A stretch of 64,000 nucleotides of DNA from Apus apus (Eukaryota; Chordata; Aves; Apodiformes; Apodidae), in assembly GCF_020740795.1 (NCBI RefSeq), contig NC_067286.1:17984350-18048349 (forward strand), in the 5' to 3' direction. Under the pieces are notes generated by a model. It made no database searches. It was given only the letters and a program-made list of their open reading frames with translations, and was not told the DNA's origin. Every line of letters starts with the position of its first letter. The first letter of the stretch is position 1. The position numbers and the translations under genes are program-made. Shown one piece after another: positions 13,001 to 25,218 of this stretch.

Positions 13001-16000
13001 AGGTTTATTGCAACAGCTGCAATGGAAGATAAGAGAGGAACAGATGGCAGCCCACCTTACATAAAAGTAAGCGTAATTAAAATAATACCTGGCAAAAGCC
13101 TTGTCAATCCCAAACACAGGGTCAGTAAGTCTTTTAGTGACTGCAGCTTGGACTTTTTCATCTAAATCCACACACAGTTGTCCATGTTATTCGTGTTCTT
13201 AACATTGTATGGCTTTGCAGTTTTATAGTCAACGGTCTCATCAGTTTCTTTTAATCTTCTAGCTTTGTTATCATCCTCCTTGTTTTCTTTACTTAAGCAC
13301 TTAAGGTGCTTTATATCTTGTCCTTGTGTGTATGACTGTACCAGGAGCTTAGGATAATAAGGTATGCGGGGCACAGGGAGTTATTCTCAGGTGGCACCTC
13401 AGCCATATGGTTTCAAAATGGTTCTTTGCAATGAAAAGGCCCTAGGCGTGTCCTGAGGTAGAAGAATTATTTATTTGTGGCAATGAACTGATTCAGTAGC
13501 TTGAACTTAGCTCAATGGAATCCATTTTTTAAATTAAAACAAGTACTTTCCTTGAGCCTTTGAAAAAAAGCAATGTTCACTGATGAAATCAGAAGAAAAA
13601 AAGAAAATTACAACCTTTTTCCCCAAAAAGTTGTTTAAAAATGTGCTTGTAAAAAATTGGTTACACATTACATCAGTCTCTCTTCCACTATGTTTTTAGT
13701 AGCTGGTGCCTTGCAGGATGTTTTGTTCTTTAATTTTGCTTTGCATTTTCTGGATTCACCTTCTGTTACATGCGTATCATAGTGTTTGTTAGTATTTCAC
13801 TTGTTTAGATTTACAATTAGTTAGGTGTTTAAAGGACATTATTCTTTTATTATTTACAGAGCTGTACTGGTGATTACTTGGTGTTTTGGATGACTTGTGT
13901 AGGGAGTGCAAAGTGAGAGTATTTTGAAAGTGTTGCAATTTAGTATATTTGCACATGGAACCACTTTAGATACATAAATGCCCTACCTTTTGTAGTGTAC
14001 TAGGATAAATCATGATAACTGCAAAAAGAAAACATCTATCATTCCTACTCAGCAAAAGGATTTGTTTTCTAACTTCCCCAGATGTTAATAAAATTTTAGA
14101 ATGTACACAGATCCCACATGTGAGTATAGTTACCCTTTAAATGTTCCTCTAAATCAACAATTTCTTAAGCAAGCCAAAGACCCTTTGTGTACAGAGTGCT
14201 GTATACCTGGTAGAGGGCTGTAGGTATGGTTACTGAAAAAAGTGGTTTGGTTTTTTTTTAAGATTTTTAAAAATATATGTACACACCTGTTAGAGGTAAA
14301 ATAGTATTCCATTTTGAAATTTCCAGTGTAAAAAATGTGGTGGCCATCATTTTATCCCTTGATTTGCACTCCAAGTGTTGACATTTGATTTAAATAATAG
14401 CTGTTTCAGAAGTAATTTTGAATAAATATGTGCATATTGGGTTTTGCTTTAAAATTCATTCTTAACCTTAAGAAGTTGTAGCAACTGGCACAGATGTGTT
14501 TATTCAGCAGAAGTTAAACAAATGAAAATATGCAAATACTTGTTGTATTTACAAAAAGAAATTGAAGACATTCTGCTGTTTTTTCATTATGAAAAGTCCC
14601 AGGCTTTTCTCTAAAACTGAACATGGCCACATTAATATATATTATTTAAACTAAATACCAAGAGATTTAAAATCTGTATTCTCAAATATTTGCTTAACTG
14701 ATGAAGGCAGTTTCTTAAATTTGCAAAAATATCCACTGTTATTGGATAAAATATGTTTTATTACTTCATAGCCCATCTTCAGTTCAGGTCATGCCAGAAA
14801 TGGAGGAATTGTAAGCCATCCAGATTATTCTAAGGCATCGTAAAAATGTAGTAATGCCTTGAGATTTGCATTATTAATGGGAGATTAAAAGTAAATTTGT
14901 CGCAATTGTATCTTTTAAAAAAAATAAAGGCTGAAAATATTACATTACCTGTATTGGTGTAAATCTAGAATAAATCTGTATAACCGTGACTAAAACATGG
15001 GCCACTGAGAGGAGAAACATCGCTGACCTGGTTCAGTTTTCCATAACAAGAGCCCTGCAGCCTGCAAGTTTTATGCTCTGCCTGAGGTCATCTCAGAGCT
15101 ATGCTGCTAGCACATCTTCCCCTTCAATTACAGAATACTTCTCCCTTCCTTGATGCCTTCTGCTGCTTGCATTAAGCACGTTGCCTTTCATTCTACTTTG
15201 CTACCAAGTGCAAGCTTTCCATAACTGTGCCCTGCATGGGGCTTGGGTCCTTCCTATCTGTCTCAACCAGGGCCTATTAGCAATTCTGGAAACAGCAGGC
15301 TTGAGCACCTACCTGGGACAGGCCTCCTGGACACCATTAAAATTGTCCTGTGGTAGCCCAGACCCAGGTTAAATAAATTATATTGGATAATAAATGCATA
15401 ATAATGCTGTCAAAATTGAAAATACATAAAGTATAAGTTATGTAACAAGCATCTGCCAAGTGGAAAAGAAGCAGCTTAGTCACAGAAATGTTATCCTTGC
15501 AGAATTCTGAAATAGTGAAAAGTGCTTCAAGGCTTCTAAGAAAATGAAAATGTTTGAAGGAGAATTGAAAATATGCATTGTTGCACTACAGAATCTTCTG
15601 GGATAATCATCTGAGACAGCATTGGTAGTCTGAGACTTGTCCTAATAAGAGGGTTATTTTCCCAGTGCAGTTATCCATGACTAAATGGAGGCATCTATAA
15701 AGATTTCAGTTTGATACAGATCTCCATATTCTGTCCTTTTATTTTTCCATATACCACAAAAGATCCAGAAGACAAATTCTATTGAGAGAGAAAAGCAGAG
15801 AAACCCCACGTATGTATACGTATGTATACAGGTGCCTAATGAGGGAAAGTGATTTTTTTAAAAAAGAAAAAAGTGAGAAAGCTATGATTTTCCTGCAAGA
15901 AAGTTATGTGCTTTATTGACAGTTTTGCTGAGTGTTCTCCTTAATACCTTTTTATCCTAATAGTTTTGTGACTAGTTTTAGTAAAAATGTGATATTCTAC

Positions 16001-16180
16001 TTTCTCTGAGTATCATATCAAATAGTTAAATATTACATTGATTTTAAAATAAAGTCTAAAACTAATACAGTATTTTAATAAATGATATATGATTTGACAT
16101 ACAGTGGTATATACTAAGTACTGCTGTTGACACATCTACATATTAATTAGTATGTAACAATATGAACTCTGTTTAGAACA

Positions 16181-16198
16181 ATTTGCATGCATGCAAAT
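16181..16198. promoter_or_regulatory. Perfect palindromic double octamer motif
   Basis: The 18-bp sequence ATTTGCATGCATGCAAAT is its own reverse complement. It consists of two complete octamer motifs (ATTTGCAT and ATGCAAAT) in inverted orientation, separated by GC. The octamer is the classic binding site of POU-domain Oct factors. The palindromic arrangement could bind a dimer, but function is inferred from motif alone, and a chance palindrome in AT-rich intronic DNA is possible. Confidence 0.35.
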
Positions 16199-16817
16199 GT
16201 TAAATATCTCATAGAATAGGCCTTGGCATTTGCACAACCCTATTAGGAATAACTACCTAGTGCAGGTACTGTCAAACACTTAACTGCCACTTTCCTACAC
16301 AGTATAAACAAGCTATACTGGAGGATTTAAACAAATCAATGTGGCTATCATCAAAGACAGCACGCAGTACTCTAAGTGTGTTTCTGTAAGTAATGGTTAT
16401 ATCAAGCCCTGTGGATCCGTGAACTTCTGTGGTGAATGTTTTTTAATAATGGAGGAGACGGGTTTCTTATTCTTTTTAAAGATTATGGTCATTAGTGTGT
16501 CCTGTACGTTTTATATTATTTACTTTTATATAACATATATTATTTTCTAGATACACGATTATAATTACTATATTATTAAATTATATTATTTATATAGATT
16601 TACCATACTTGTTATTTGTGGATGGTGAATGTTATTAATTTGGAGGAAAATGTTCGTTTTCACAGTGATGTATTTTAGACCTGCCAAATGTAGTCTGAGA
16701 TCTGCTTTAAACAAGGGTGTTCAACTTGTCTCTGATGTACAGCAGGAGACAGTTGTGATGACTAATGAAAATATTTTTATAGATGAAATAGGAAGTGTGA
16801 GGAAGGGGAGGATCTAC

Positions 16818-16836
16818 TTTTTTTTTTTTTTTTTTT
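16818..16836. repeat. Poly(T) tract
   Basis: A run of 19 consecutive T residues followed by CCCC. It is low-complexity sequence and no retroposed element is recognisable beside it. Confidence 0.9.
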
Positions 16837-17111
16837 CCCCTGCTTAATTTCAGTCTTGGGGAAGATTCTTGCTTAGAGGTGAGCACACAGGAGTAGTTCT
16901 GTCTGGTATTGTTCGTAACTGGAGTGAGTCAGAAAAACCTTGAGGTGACCATTTTCCTTGTTTGAGAGAGAAGATTGCTGTTCTGTTTTCCTGGGTTTAT
17001 GCCTACTTGCTATTAATTCTGTGATGAATATCAAAGACAGCATCACAATTTTGTTGACTGGTTGACTTTTAAAGTGTGTGCAAGGCAATCAAGACCAAAT
17101 GAAGAGACATT

Positions 17112-17616
17112 TGTCCTGGTTTAAATAGTAAGGGCAGGAGACAAACCAGAAAGCAGAACTGCTCCCTATTACCCCCCCTACCCAAGGGAAGATAGAAGGA
17201 GAATAAGGAAGACAGAAGCTGTAACACAGAAAAAGGGAGAAATGCCTGGGGGAAGGAAAGATATAAACGCTTAGATACATGTAAAACCGATTTCGCTGAT
17301 CACAGGAATAGGTGGGCTAGAGTCCCTTGCTGCAAGGCTGCTCATGGTTCCTTGCAGCACCAGATGGAGTTGGATTCTGGAGAGCAGGTAGAGAACCGAA
17401 GAATCTGCAAGCTGTAACAGCAAGAAAGGAGTTGCGGGAAGGAAAAGGGCTACGTTTCTTGTTCTCCTGACTTTTATAGAATGTGGCAGGAAGTGGGGGG
17501 AACACTGACCCCTTCCTGTGCTGACCCTCCCAGGCCCTTCAGGGTCTTAAGGACCCACTCTCTTACTTCCTCTTATAGGTGTTCGACATCATGCCAGGGT
17601 CACTTAAACGATAACA
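17112..17616 (-). mobile_element. Solo LTR of an avian endogenous retrovirus
   Basis: A ~505-bp unit with TG...CA ends. Read on the minus strand it begins TGTTATCGTTTAAG and finishes TTTAAACCAGGACA, the terminal style of abundant bird ERVL-type LTRs. A TATA box (TATAAAAG in minus orientation, near 17470-17480) sits mid-element, as expected for an LTR promoter, and sets the orientation. There is no gag/pol/env sequence on either side, so it is a solo LTR left by recombination. The flanking pentamers (ACATT on the left, ATGTT on the right) do not match, so the target duplication has decayed or a boundary is off by a few bases. Confidence 0.72.
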
Positions 17617-20600
17617 ATGTTTTTATCAAAGGCTTCAAATAGACCAATATACAGACATCATTTAAAATATATTAGAAAAAAATTCCTTTGCATGTGGGAC
17701 CTCTAGCTTTTAGCTCATAGTCAAACTATTTTTTTTTAGTATGACTAAATGGGATAGTTACTTGAGCTAGTCTGTAACAGTGTGCTTTATTTTATTCAGT
17801 TCTCTTGAGCTTTTGTTTCTGTGATCTTGCCTGAATTGTGCTTTTTTTGTTCTATCACAGTAAACTTCTACCACTAGCTTGTCTTCTGCCTGACAGGAGT
17901 GTGCCTTTTGGCCAGAGCAGAAACAGACCATACAGCAAGCTTTGAAAGGCAATGAACTCATTCTTTCAAGACAGCAAAAGCTGCCAAAACCAAATAGTGA
18001 CCTGTTACGTGTTAGATTAGATAAATCAAGAAGAAAAATCTATGTCTAACTGAACAAATACCAGCAAAAACATTGTCTGATACTTCAGCTAGAAAGTTTA
18101 GACTTGGCAATGGTCAGGAGCAAAAAAAAGATTTCTAATAGAAAACATGCAAAGTTGATGTATATGAACAAAAAGCAACTCCGTAGACAGGTGCTATCAT
18201 AAATAGTTGGCACTGGGAAAAAAAGTTCAGATTTTGTAGACCCAGGTGTCTTGAAAAATAGATCAGAACAAAAAAAAAACTCTGTCATTACAAAAAATTA
18301 AAAATAGAATGGAGCTGTTGAACAGCAGTGTGCTATTGAAGGTATACAGAAATGCAAAACTTCTGCCTCAATCTAGTTTTGTCTCTATTGCCTGAGAAAT
18401 ATTTACTGGCTTATAAAAAATATCTTGTTTTCTCTAAGGTTTTCATTATGTTCCTCTTGTATCTGACATTTTTAGTCAAAACGTTAAATATATAAACATT
18501 CACACCTTTTTCTGCCTTATGTGTGGTTACTTCTTTGATCAATATCTAACTGTAACTTTTTTTTTTGTAAAGAACCACCATTTTGGTTATATTAGGTTAT
18601 ATTATTATTTGGTTATTATATTTAAAGTTACCATGCACTTGAGTACTTTCAGCTGTACTTGCAGTTCCCGAAGATAATTTGCCAGCATACCATTGTGTAC
18701 ACTCTCAGAAAGGGCTTTTTCTTTATAAAACCTCTGTGAAGTCACATGCGAATAAGGGGCACTATTAACACATAAATCTGGTTACAAACTAAGGCTGTGA
18801 TGTTTGTAGTTTCTTCTGTAGCCATAAGGTACTGAAAAGTTTTAATGCGCCTTGTGTCCCTGACACAAGAGCAAGAAGACGGTGCTTCTGAAAAGCTTGA
18901 CACTGTCATCTGTGTCTCCAGAGTTCTATAAAATAGGAATACTTGGCTGCCTCTCTGCAGTGTTCACTCAAGTATTATTGTTTCTAAGTTACTTTGAGAA
19001 TGTTAAATAAAGCACACTTTTGAAGAGCCCAGAGTAATGGTGGAAGTGTTGCTGTGGTTCTGCTTATTTTCTTTGGGCTGGTGCATCATGTTTTAGCTTG
19101 TGCATCAAGGCAGAAGGTAGAAGGTTTGTGTGAGGTTGGTAGGGAAGCACCAAAAAGTGTCATCTGTCAAATCAGTGATGAAGTATTGTGAAGCAATCAG
19201 TGAGAATTACTTTATAAAACTTAATGAAAGCAACACACCCGTAGACTATTCTATTTTAAACCTCTTACTATTGAAATAGTAAAAATGCTATTATTGCCTT
19301 TTAAAACTGACAGAGCAAAGAAACAACAGAGAAAATAGAGAAAGATGACAATTGTGTACAGATCTTTCATTTCTAGGCTGAAATACTTCAACAGCTTTAA
19401 CCTAAGAAAGCCCAAAGTAATGAAAATTAACAGATTGGTGTCTCTTGGCAAACTGGTTTTGTTTTTAAGTTGTTTTACATGAAATAAACAAAAGATTGTA
19501 ACAGAACTATTTTTTAATAATATCCCTTGAAGAAGGAATAAATAAGGCTTCTACAATGTGCTCTCCACTCAAATGCATAGATCCTCAGAGTAAAAACTGG
19601 TTTTATGCCAGTGTGTTCTTTTATTCTCTAGCAGACACATACTACCTGTCTATTTCTTGGATAACCTGTTTGCTTTTGAAATAACTTGTGAGATTTTTGT
19701 TAATAAAATCTTGATTCTTTGTGCAATGTGCAAGAGAGGGATAAAGTGGTATACAACTTTTACCACCTTTTGAAGTTGGAAGTTTATATATTGTAAACAT
19801 GGTGTTATTGAGAATTGAATAGGGAAAGGAGAGGAGAGGAGAGGAGAGGAGTAAGAATGTAATTAAGTGATCCTGATGGTACCAGTGTGGAGAAAGCTAA
19901 CTTCATTGAGCAGTCTATTACCAATCTTTATTACTACACAATATATAGTACTATATAAATGTATATATACACACACATAATATTATGCTATAAGTGACTC
20001 TGCAGCTAGGCTTTTCATAAATTTCTGCATGCTCACAAAACTACTTGAAAGGCTAATATCTAAAGATTGTTAAATTGCAAAGCATCTCTGCTAATGAGAA
20101 CTGAGGAGAAAATGTAAACCGTTAGAAAAGACCATAAAAATTGTATGTATGCTCAGAACTGGTTTCCTTTTCACTAAAGCTTTTTAGTTGAAGAACAACT
20201 CAGGACTAGTAAAGCAAAGCACCTGAGGATTGAAAAGTTTAACCTTTGTAAAAAAATCCTGGTCAAAAAATTATGTATGAAGCTATATATTTTTCTAGAA
20301 TGTATATTCTTGTTGCAAAAGATATATTAGGGGCTTGTTTCTTTATATTCTCAGTGAAAAAGCATTACCCATGAAGATAAATACCTTCTTCAGGGGGACT
20401 GGTTTTTACATTATCATATTCTAGTGCCATACCATTTTTCATGTTTTGGCAGAGAAGTGTCTTTAAAAAAGAAGCACCAGCCATAAATCCTGAGAACCTT
20501 TCTTCTGTATCATGTAGTTATTAGTTGACTGTGCAGCAAAGTGCAGGAGTGTGTAGTTGTAGCATAAACAACATTAGTGTTGTTTATAGATAAACACATT

Positions 20601-22348
20601 TGGCAGGACTGACTCTACAGGTACTCCCTATTTTGGTTTCTCATTTACTCTGTGGAAGGGAATGCTGGTTTTAGTCCAACTCTAGCCAATGGGTTGGTAA
20701 CCAAGAATATCAAAGTTGTAAGAGTAACAGTAGGTGTCTGTACACCAACGAGTGTTGTTATTTTTGACAGAGGTATGGCAGTAAATTGCAGTAAAACACT
20801 GAGAATTTGAAGTTTTATATGAAGGGTGTCAGGCAGACTTAGAATTGTTTCTAAACACTTTTGCCTCATGCCATGTTTTTAGTAACTAGATTGCAACTTA
20901 AACTTTGAAAGCCCAGTTGTAACAACTGAATTGATACTTTAGCTATAAGAAGGAATGTTTTGGTAAATAAGAATGTTGCTCTGGCTAAATTAAACCAAGA
21001 CCTAAAGAAATGAGCCATGATGGCAGTTCTCTGTTTAAGAACAAGTATTTGCTGCTCGACTTTCTCTGCTAATGGTCACAGACTTTCCAGGAAATACATA
21101 TGCAAGGCAGTGCAGCTGAGATTTTGGTGTTTATCGTACTCATCATTGCTCAGGTAGCTTGATAAAAGAAGAAAGCTAGTAAGTTAGGAGCTGAGAGATG
21201 AGGAAGCAAATAAATTAGTCTGGGTGGGAGTATAAAAGCAGATGCAAACTGGGACAGTGGCAGTAGAAAGAGGGATAAATTAGAAAGAGAGGAGAGAAAA
21301 ATATCAATAAATATGAATCAAAACAAGAAGAGTGATGTGGCAAGTGGAGACAAGAAGGAAGACTGGCTGTGCTGAACTCTCTGTCCATCCCTTTTCCTCT
21401 TTGAGAACCTGGAAATGAATCTATATCTCTTGTACCCCAGCCATACCAATATTCCATGCTTGTCTGCTTCAGTGTGATGGAAAATTTGTCTTTTCAATTT
21501 TTTTTTTTTAATAACTATGTATAAAATATTTGTTGAGTCAAGTATTTCTTCAGCTAGGAGATGTGTTAAGGGTGCCTGGGTAAGCATTAGTTTGAGTCAA
21601 GCAAGTGTGTTGCAATACAGGTTCTGCAGATATTCACAGGAACCCTTCTGCTCACAGTGCACAGAGATAATGGGAAATATGATCTGGGAGATGTTACCTG
21701 TAAAGCTCCTATATGTTTTACTTCAAGAAAATTAATTGTGACTGGGGCAGATGACTAAAGGAAGGGAACGGATCGTTCCCAAGTTAATGAAGTAGACAGC
21801 CTATGGGAAACAGCTCTTGTTTCTTCCTGCACCTCTCCCAGACTTCACAGCAACCTTGTTGTCCAGTTGAAAAATATCAAACCTGCCTTTCAGAAGGACT
21901 GAGTATGCAGTTGCAACTAAAGTACATGGGATCTTATTGTTTTAAAAATAGTATTCAGAGGTCTTATAACCATACATGATACTTGAAGATAACTTGTTCA
22001 TTTTTGCTTTTACATACTGTGGTGATAAATGCCTGGAGTCAGGAGAAAAGGAAATAAATTATCTGATCAAGATGGGCTCTCATGAAATGTGCTGCATGCC
22101 TGAAGGGCTTTAAAATAATAATATACCTTAAAAATAAAAGGTATAGTAATTTATTCAACTTGCATTTCTAATTTGAAAGCATGATCATGTGTATGTTGAA
22201 GACTTTTTAATTGTGTTGGGATTTTTAGCAAGTGAAATTAGTATTTCCCATCTAAAGTGATGTGTTCAGTAACAAAACTGCATGGCAGCATGTTTTGGCT
22301 GGTAATTCTTGTCTTCTGGGCTGTAACATCTTGGTTCGATATTCTACA
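17617..22348. other. Non-coding sequence, probably CHID1 intron
   Basis: No gene was recognised. It contains a GGAGA tandem repeat (19826-19851), a tandem GGTTAT-like patch (about 18577-18622) and TATA-rich runs near 19939-19985. Open frames here (up to ~89 codons) look random. Confidence 0.4.
19826..19851. repeat. (GGAGA)n microsatellite
   Basis: About five tandem copies of the 5-mer GGAGA/AGGAG, purine-only on the plus strand. Confidence 0.85.
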
Positions 22349-22482
22349 TGTCCTGGTTTGAGCCAGGATGAAGCCAGTTTTCCTTTTACTGATTGATTTT
22401 TTTTCCTTCAGTGAGCTCTCTTTTAACTAGCAGCAAGTTTTCCAGCTGGTGGACTGATAATGCTGGAAAGTTTATGTTACTG
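22349..22482 (+). mobile_element. Truncated 5' part of an ERV LTR
   Basis: The first ~134 bp match the start of the LTR at 38295 closely: TGTCCTGGTTTGAGCCAGG, a shared T-rich run, GTGAGCTCTCTTTT, TAGCAGCAAGTTTTCCAGCT and TTTATGTTACTG. The similarity then stops abruptly, and antisense CR1 sequence (GGGCAACCTGTTTCAG) begins at once. The other ~620 bp of the LTR are missing. The element therefore ends in a chimeric junction with the CR1 next to it. Confidence 0.82.
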
Positions 22483-22898
22483 GGCAACCTGTTTCAGTGT
22501 CTCACCACCCTCACAGTAAAGAATTTCTTCCTAATGTCTAACCTAAATCTCCTTTTCTCCAGTTTTCAGCCATTACCCCTTGTCCTCTCACTACAAGCCT
22601 TTGTAAAAAGTCCCTCCTCAGCTTTCCGATAAGTCCCCTTCAGGTACTGGAAGGCTGCTGTGAGGTTTCCCCAAAGCCTTCTCTTCTCCAGGCTGGGCAA
22701 CCCCAACTCTTCCAGCCTGTCTTCACAGGAGACGTGCTCCAGCCCTCTGATCATCTTTGTAGTCTTCCTCTGGACTTGCTTCAGGAGCTCCATGTCCTTC
22801 CTTTGTTGGGGGATCCAGAATTGGACACAGCACTCCAGCTGGGGTCTCACGAGAGCCGACTAAAGGGGGAGAATCCCCTACCTTGACCTGATGGTCAT
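22483..22898 (-). mobile_element. CR1 LINE fragment lacking its 3' end (antisense)
   Basis: CR1 sequence on the minus strand, from the RT C-terminal segment (minus-strand words RPQLECCVQFWIPQQRKDM and LEELGLPSLEKRRLWG) to the beginning of the 3' region. It lacks the terminal ~100 bp, including the octamers and the GGTTGGAAGGGACC block, because the LTR fragment replaces them at 22482/22483. The 5' end fades out near 22898. It is frame-broken and inactive. Confidence 0.88.
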
Positions 22899-23224
22899 GG
22901 GCAGAGAAATTACTGCAACTATGAGACATATTGTGGAAGAGATGGATTTTGCAAAAATTGACAAATATTTTTAATCCTATCTTATGACCATGTTTGCCTG
23001 TGACAGCTTTATGTAATCATGATAAGTAGTATTGACGATTAAACTTTTAATTCAAATTCATGACACAATCCCTAAGGTAAAAGAAGAAATTAATGGTGCT
23101 TGGCCTGTGGCTAGATAAATCCCCTAAATGTTTAGTCAGGAAAGTTATCAACAGAGTCAAGTTCAGCCTTCTTGCTGGCCAAAGATGCAGGTTAGTAAGA
23201 TGCAGAAGAGACAGAGGAACATGT
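22899..23224. other. Non-coding sequence, probably CHID1 intron
   Basis: Unique-looking AT-rich sequence between two antisense CR1 copies. Nothing is recognised. It ends with the first copy of the 32-bp duplication described for the neighbouring CR1. Confidence 0.4.
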
Positions 23225-23256
23225 GATAGAAAATTGTCTTACTTCTGTGATACTTA
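23225..23256. repeat. Target-site duplication, left copy
   Basis: A 32-bp sequence beginning GATAGAAAATTG and ending GTGATACTTA. It is repeated without a mismatch at 25187-25218, exactly at the two ends of the CR1 insertion. Confidence 0.9.
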
Positions 23257-25186
23257 GAATCATAGAATCATAGAATCATAGGGGTTGGAAGGGACCTCGA
23301 AAGATGATCTAGTCCAACCCCCCTGCCAGAGCAGGGTCACCTAGAGTACATCACACAGGAAGGCATCCAGGCGGGTTTTGAATGTCTCCAGAGAAGGAGA
23401 CTCCATAACCTCTCTGGGCAGCCTGTTCCAGTGCTCTGTCACTCTCACAGTAAAAAAATTTTTTCTGATATTCACCTGTCAGCCACTCCTCCCAGCTTGG
23501 TGTCATCAGCAAACTTGCTGAGGGTACATTCTGTACCCTCATCCAGGTCGTTGATGAAGATGTTGAACAACAACGGTCCCAGTACTGACCCCTGAGGGAC
23601 TCCACTAGTCACAGGCCTCCAACTAGATTCTGCCCCATTGACTACAACTCTCTGACTTCCACCTTTCAACCAGTTCTTGATCCACCTCACTGCCTGATCA
23701 TCAAACCCATACTTGATCAACTTATCTACAAGGATGCTGTGGGAGACGGTGTCAAGTGCTTTACTGAAATCAAGATAGACCACATCCACCGCTCTACCAT
23801 CATCTATCCACCTAGTAATTTCCTCATAGAAGGCTATGAGGTTAGTCAAACATGACTTACCCTTGGTAAAACCATGTTGACTGCTCTTGATGACCCCCAT
23901 CTCCTTGATATGTCTAGAGATAGTGCCAAGGACAAGTTGTTCCATCACCTTTCCAGGGATGGAGGTGAGGCTGACCGGCCTATAGTTACCCAGGTCCTCC
24001 TTCTTGCCCTTCTTGTAGACTGGAGTGACATTTGCTATCCTCCAGTCCTCAGGCACCTCTCCTGTTACCCATGACTTACTGAAGATGATGGAGAGTGAAC
24101 TAGCAGTGACCTCCGCCAGCTCCCTCAGCACCCTTGGATGCATTTCATCCGGACCCATTGATTTATGGATGTCCAGATTACGCAACTGATCCCTAACCCA
24201 ATCCTCATCTACCTGGGCAAACTCCTCCTTTATCTTGACTTCTACTGGGGCTATATGAAACTAGGGCTCATGGGGAAAGCCTGCAGGAGTAAAGACAGAG
24301 GCAAAGAAGGCATTCAGCACCTCTGCCTTCTTTAAATCCTCTGTCATCAGGGCACCCGCCTCATTCAGCAGTGGGCCTATATTGCCTCTGGTATTAGTTT
24401 TGTTGGCTATGTATTTGAAAAAGCCCTTTCTATTGTCCTTAACCCGACTTGCAAGGTTAAGTTCCAAGGAGGCCTTAGCTTTCCTAGTTGCCTCCCTACA
24501 TTCTCTGACAACAGTCCTATATTCCTCCCAAGTAACCAGCCCCTCCTTCCATGATCTATAGATTTTCCTTTTCCTTTTGAGTTTGCCCAGCAATTCCTTT
24601 TTTAACCATGCTGGTCTCCTAGCTCCCCTTACTAGATTTTCTACCCATTGGGACACACTGATCCTGTGCTTGCAAGAAGTGGTCCTTGAATGTTGTCCAG
24701 CTATCTTGAGCCCCTTTACCTTCTAGCACTCTGTCCCATGGGACTTCCCTTAACAATTGATTGCGGAGGCCGAAGTTTGCTCTGTGGAAGTCCAGGGTTC
24801 TGGTCCTGCTGGGTATTCTGTTCCTCCCACACAGGATCCTGAACTCCACCATCTCGTGGTCACTGCAGCCAAGGCTGCCATTGACCACCACTGCTTCAAC
24901 AAGGCCCTCCTTGTTGGTGAGCACAAGATCCAGCAGCGCTCCTCTTCTAGTCGGCTTATCCACCATTTGCATTAAGAAGTTGTCGTCAATGCATTGGAGG
25001 AACCTCCTAGACTGTGAAAGGCTGGCTGTGTAAGTCTTCCAGCAGATACCGGGGTAGTTAAAATCTCCCATGAGGACCAAGGACTGTAATTGTGAGGCTG
25101 CTTTCAGCTGCCTGTAGAAAGCCTCATCAACTTCCTCATCTTGATCAGGAGGTCTGTAGTAGACCCCCACAACTGTATCACCCAAA
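23257..25186 (-). mobile_element. Young CR1 LINE, 5'-truncated, internally deleted
   Basis: An antisense CR1 of 1.93 kb. Read on the minus strand it starts inside the apurinic-like endonuclease (GVYYRPPDQDEE near 25175-25130, MGDFNYPGICW, and CSDHEMVEF with the conserved SDH). It passes through the linker (24656-24261) and most of the RT palm (24185-23472): [56 protein letters not shown] and [10 protein letters not shown], so both catalytic aspartate motifs are present. One frameshift near 24620-24650 and one TAG at 24261-24263 interrupt the frame. Right after [12 protein letters not shown], about 600 bp that the related copy at 39.5-42.5 kb retains are missing (junction 23475-23478), removing the RT C-terminal part. 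The 3' end has three CATAGAAT octamers. It is flanked by a perfect 32-bp duplication. Confidence 0.95.
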
Positions 25187-25218
25187 GATAGAAAATTGTC
25201 TTACTTCTGTGATACTTA
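25187..25218. repeat. Target-site duplication, right copy
   Basis: Identical over 32 bp to 23225-23256. It starts immediately after the truncated 5' end of the CR1 (minus-strand GGGTGATACAGTTG). Confidence 0.9.

Larger units (their letters stand above)
13001..17111. other. Non-coding sequence, probably CHID1 intron
   Basis: AT-rich sequence with no recognised gene. A GC-richer block at about 15000-15370 stands out but matches no family known to me. A short duplicated word (ACGTATGTAT) occurs around 15810-15830. A strongly AT-rich patch covers 16500-16610 and a run of 19 T lies at 16818-16836. Confidence 0.4.

Noticed and set aside
17107..17620. Inverted ACATT/AATGT flanks of the LTR as a longer terminal inverted repeat
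   Set aside because: Five bases are too few, and the internal TATA box and TG...CA ends fit an LTR better than a DNA transposon.
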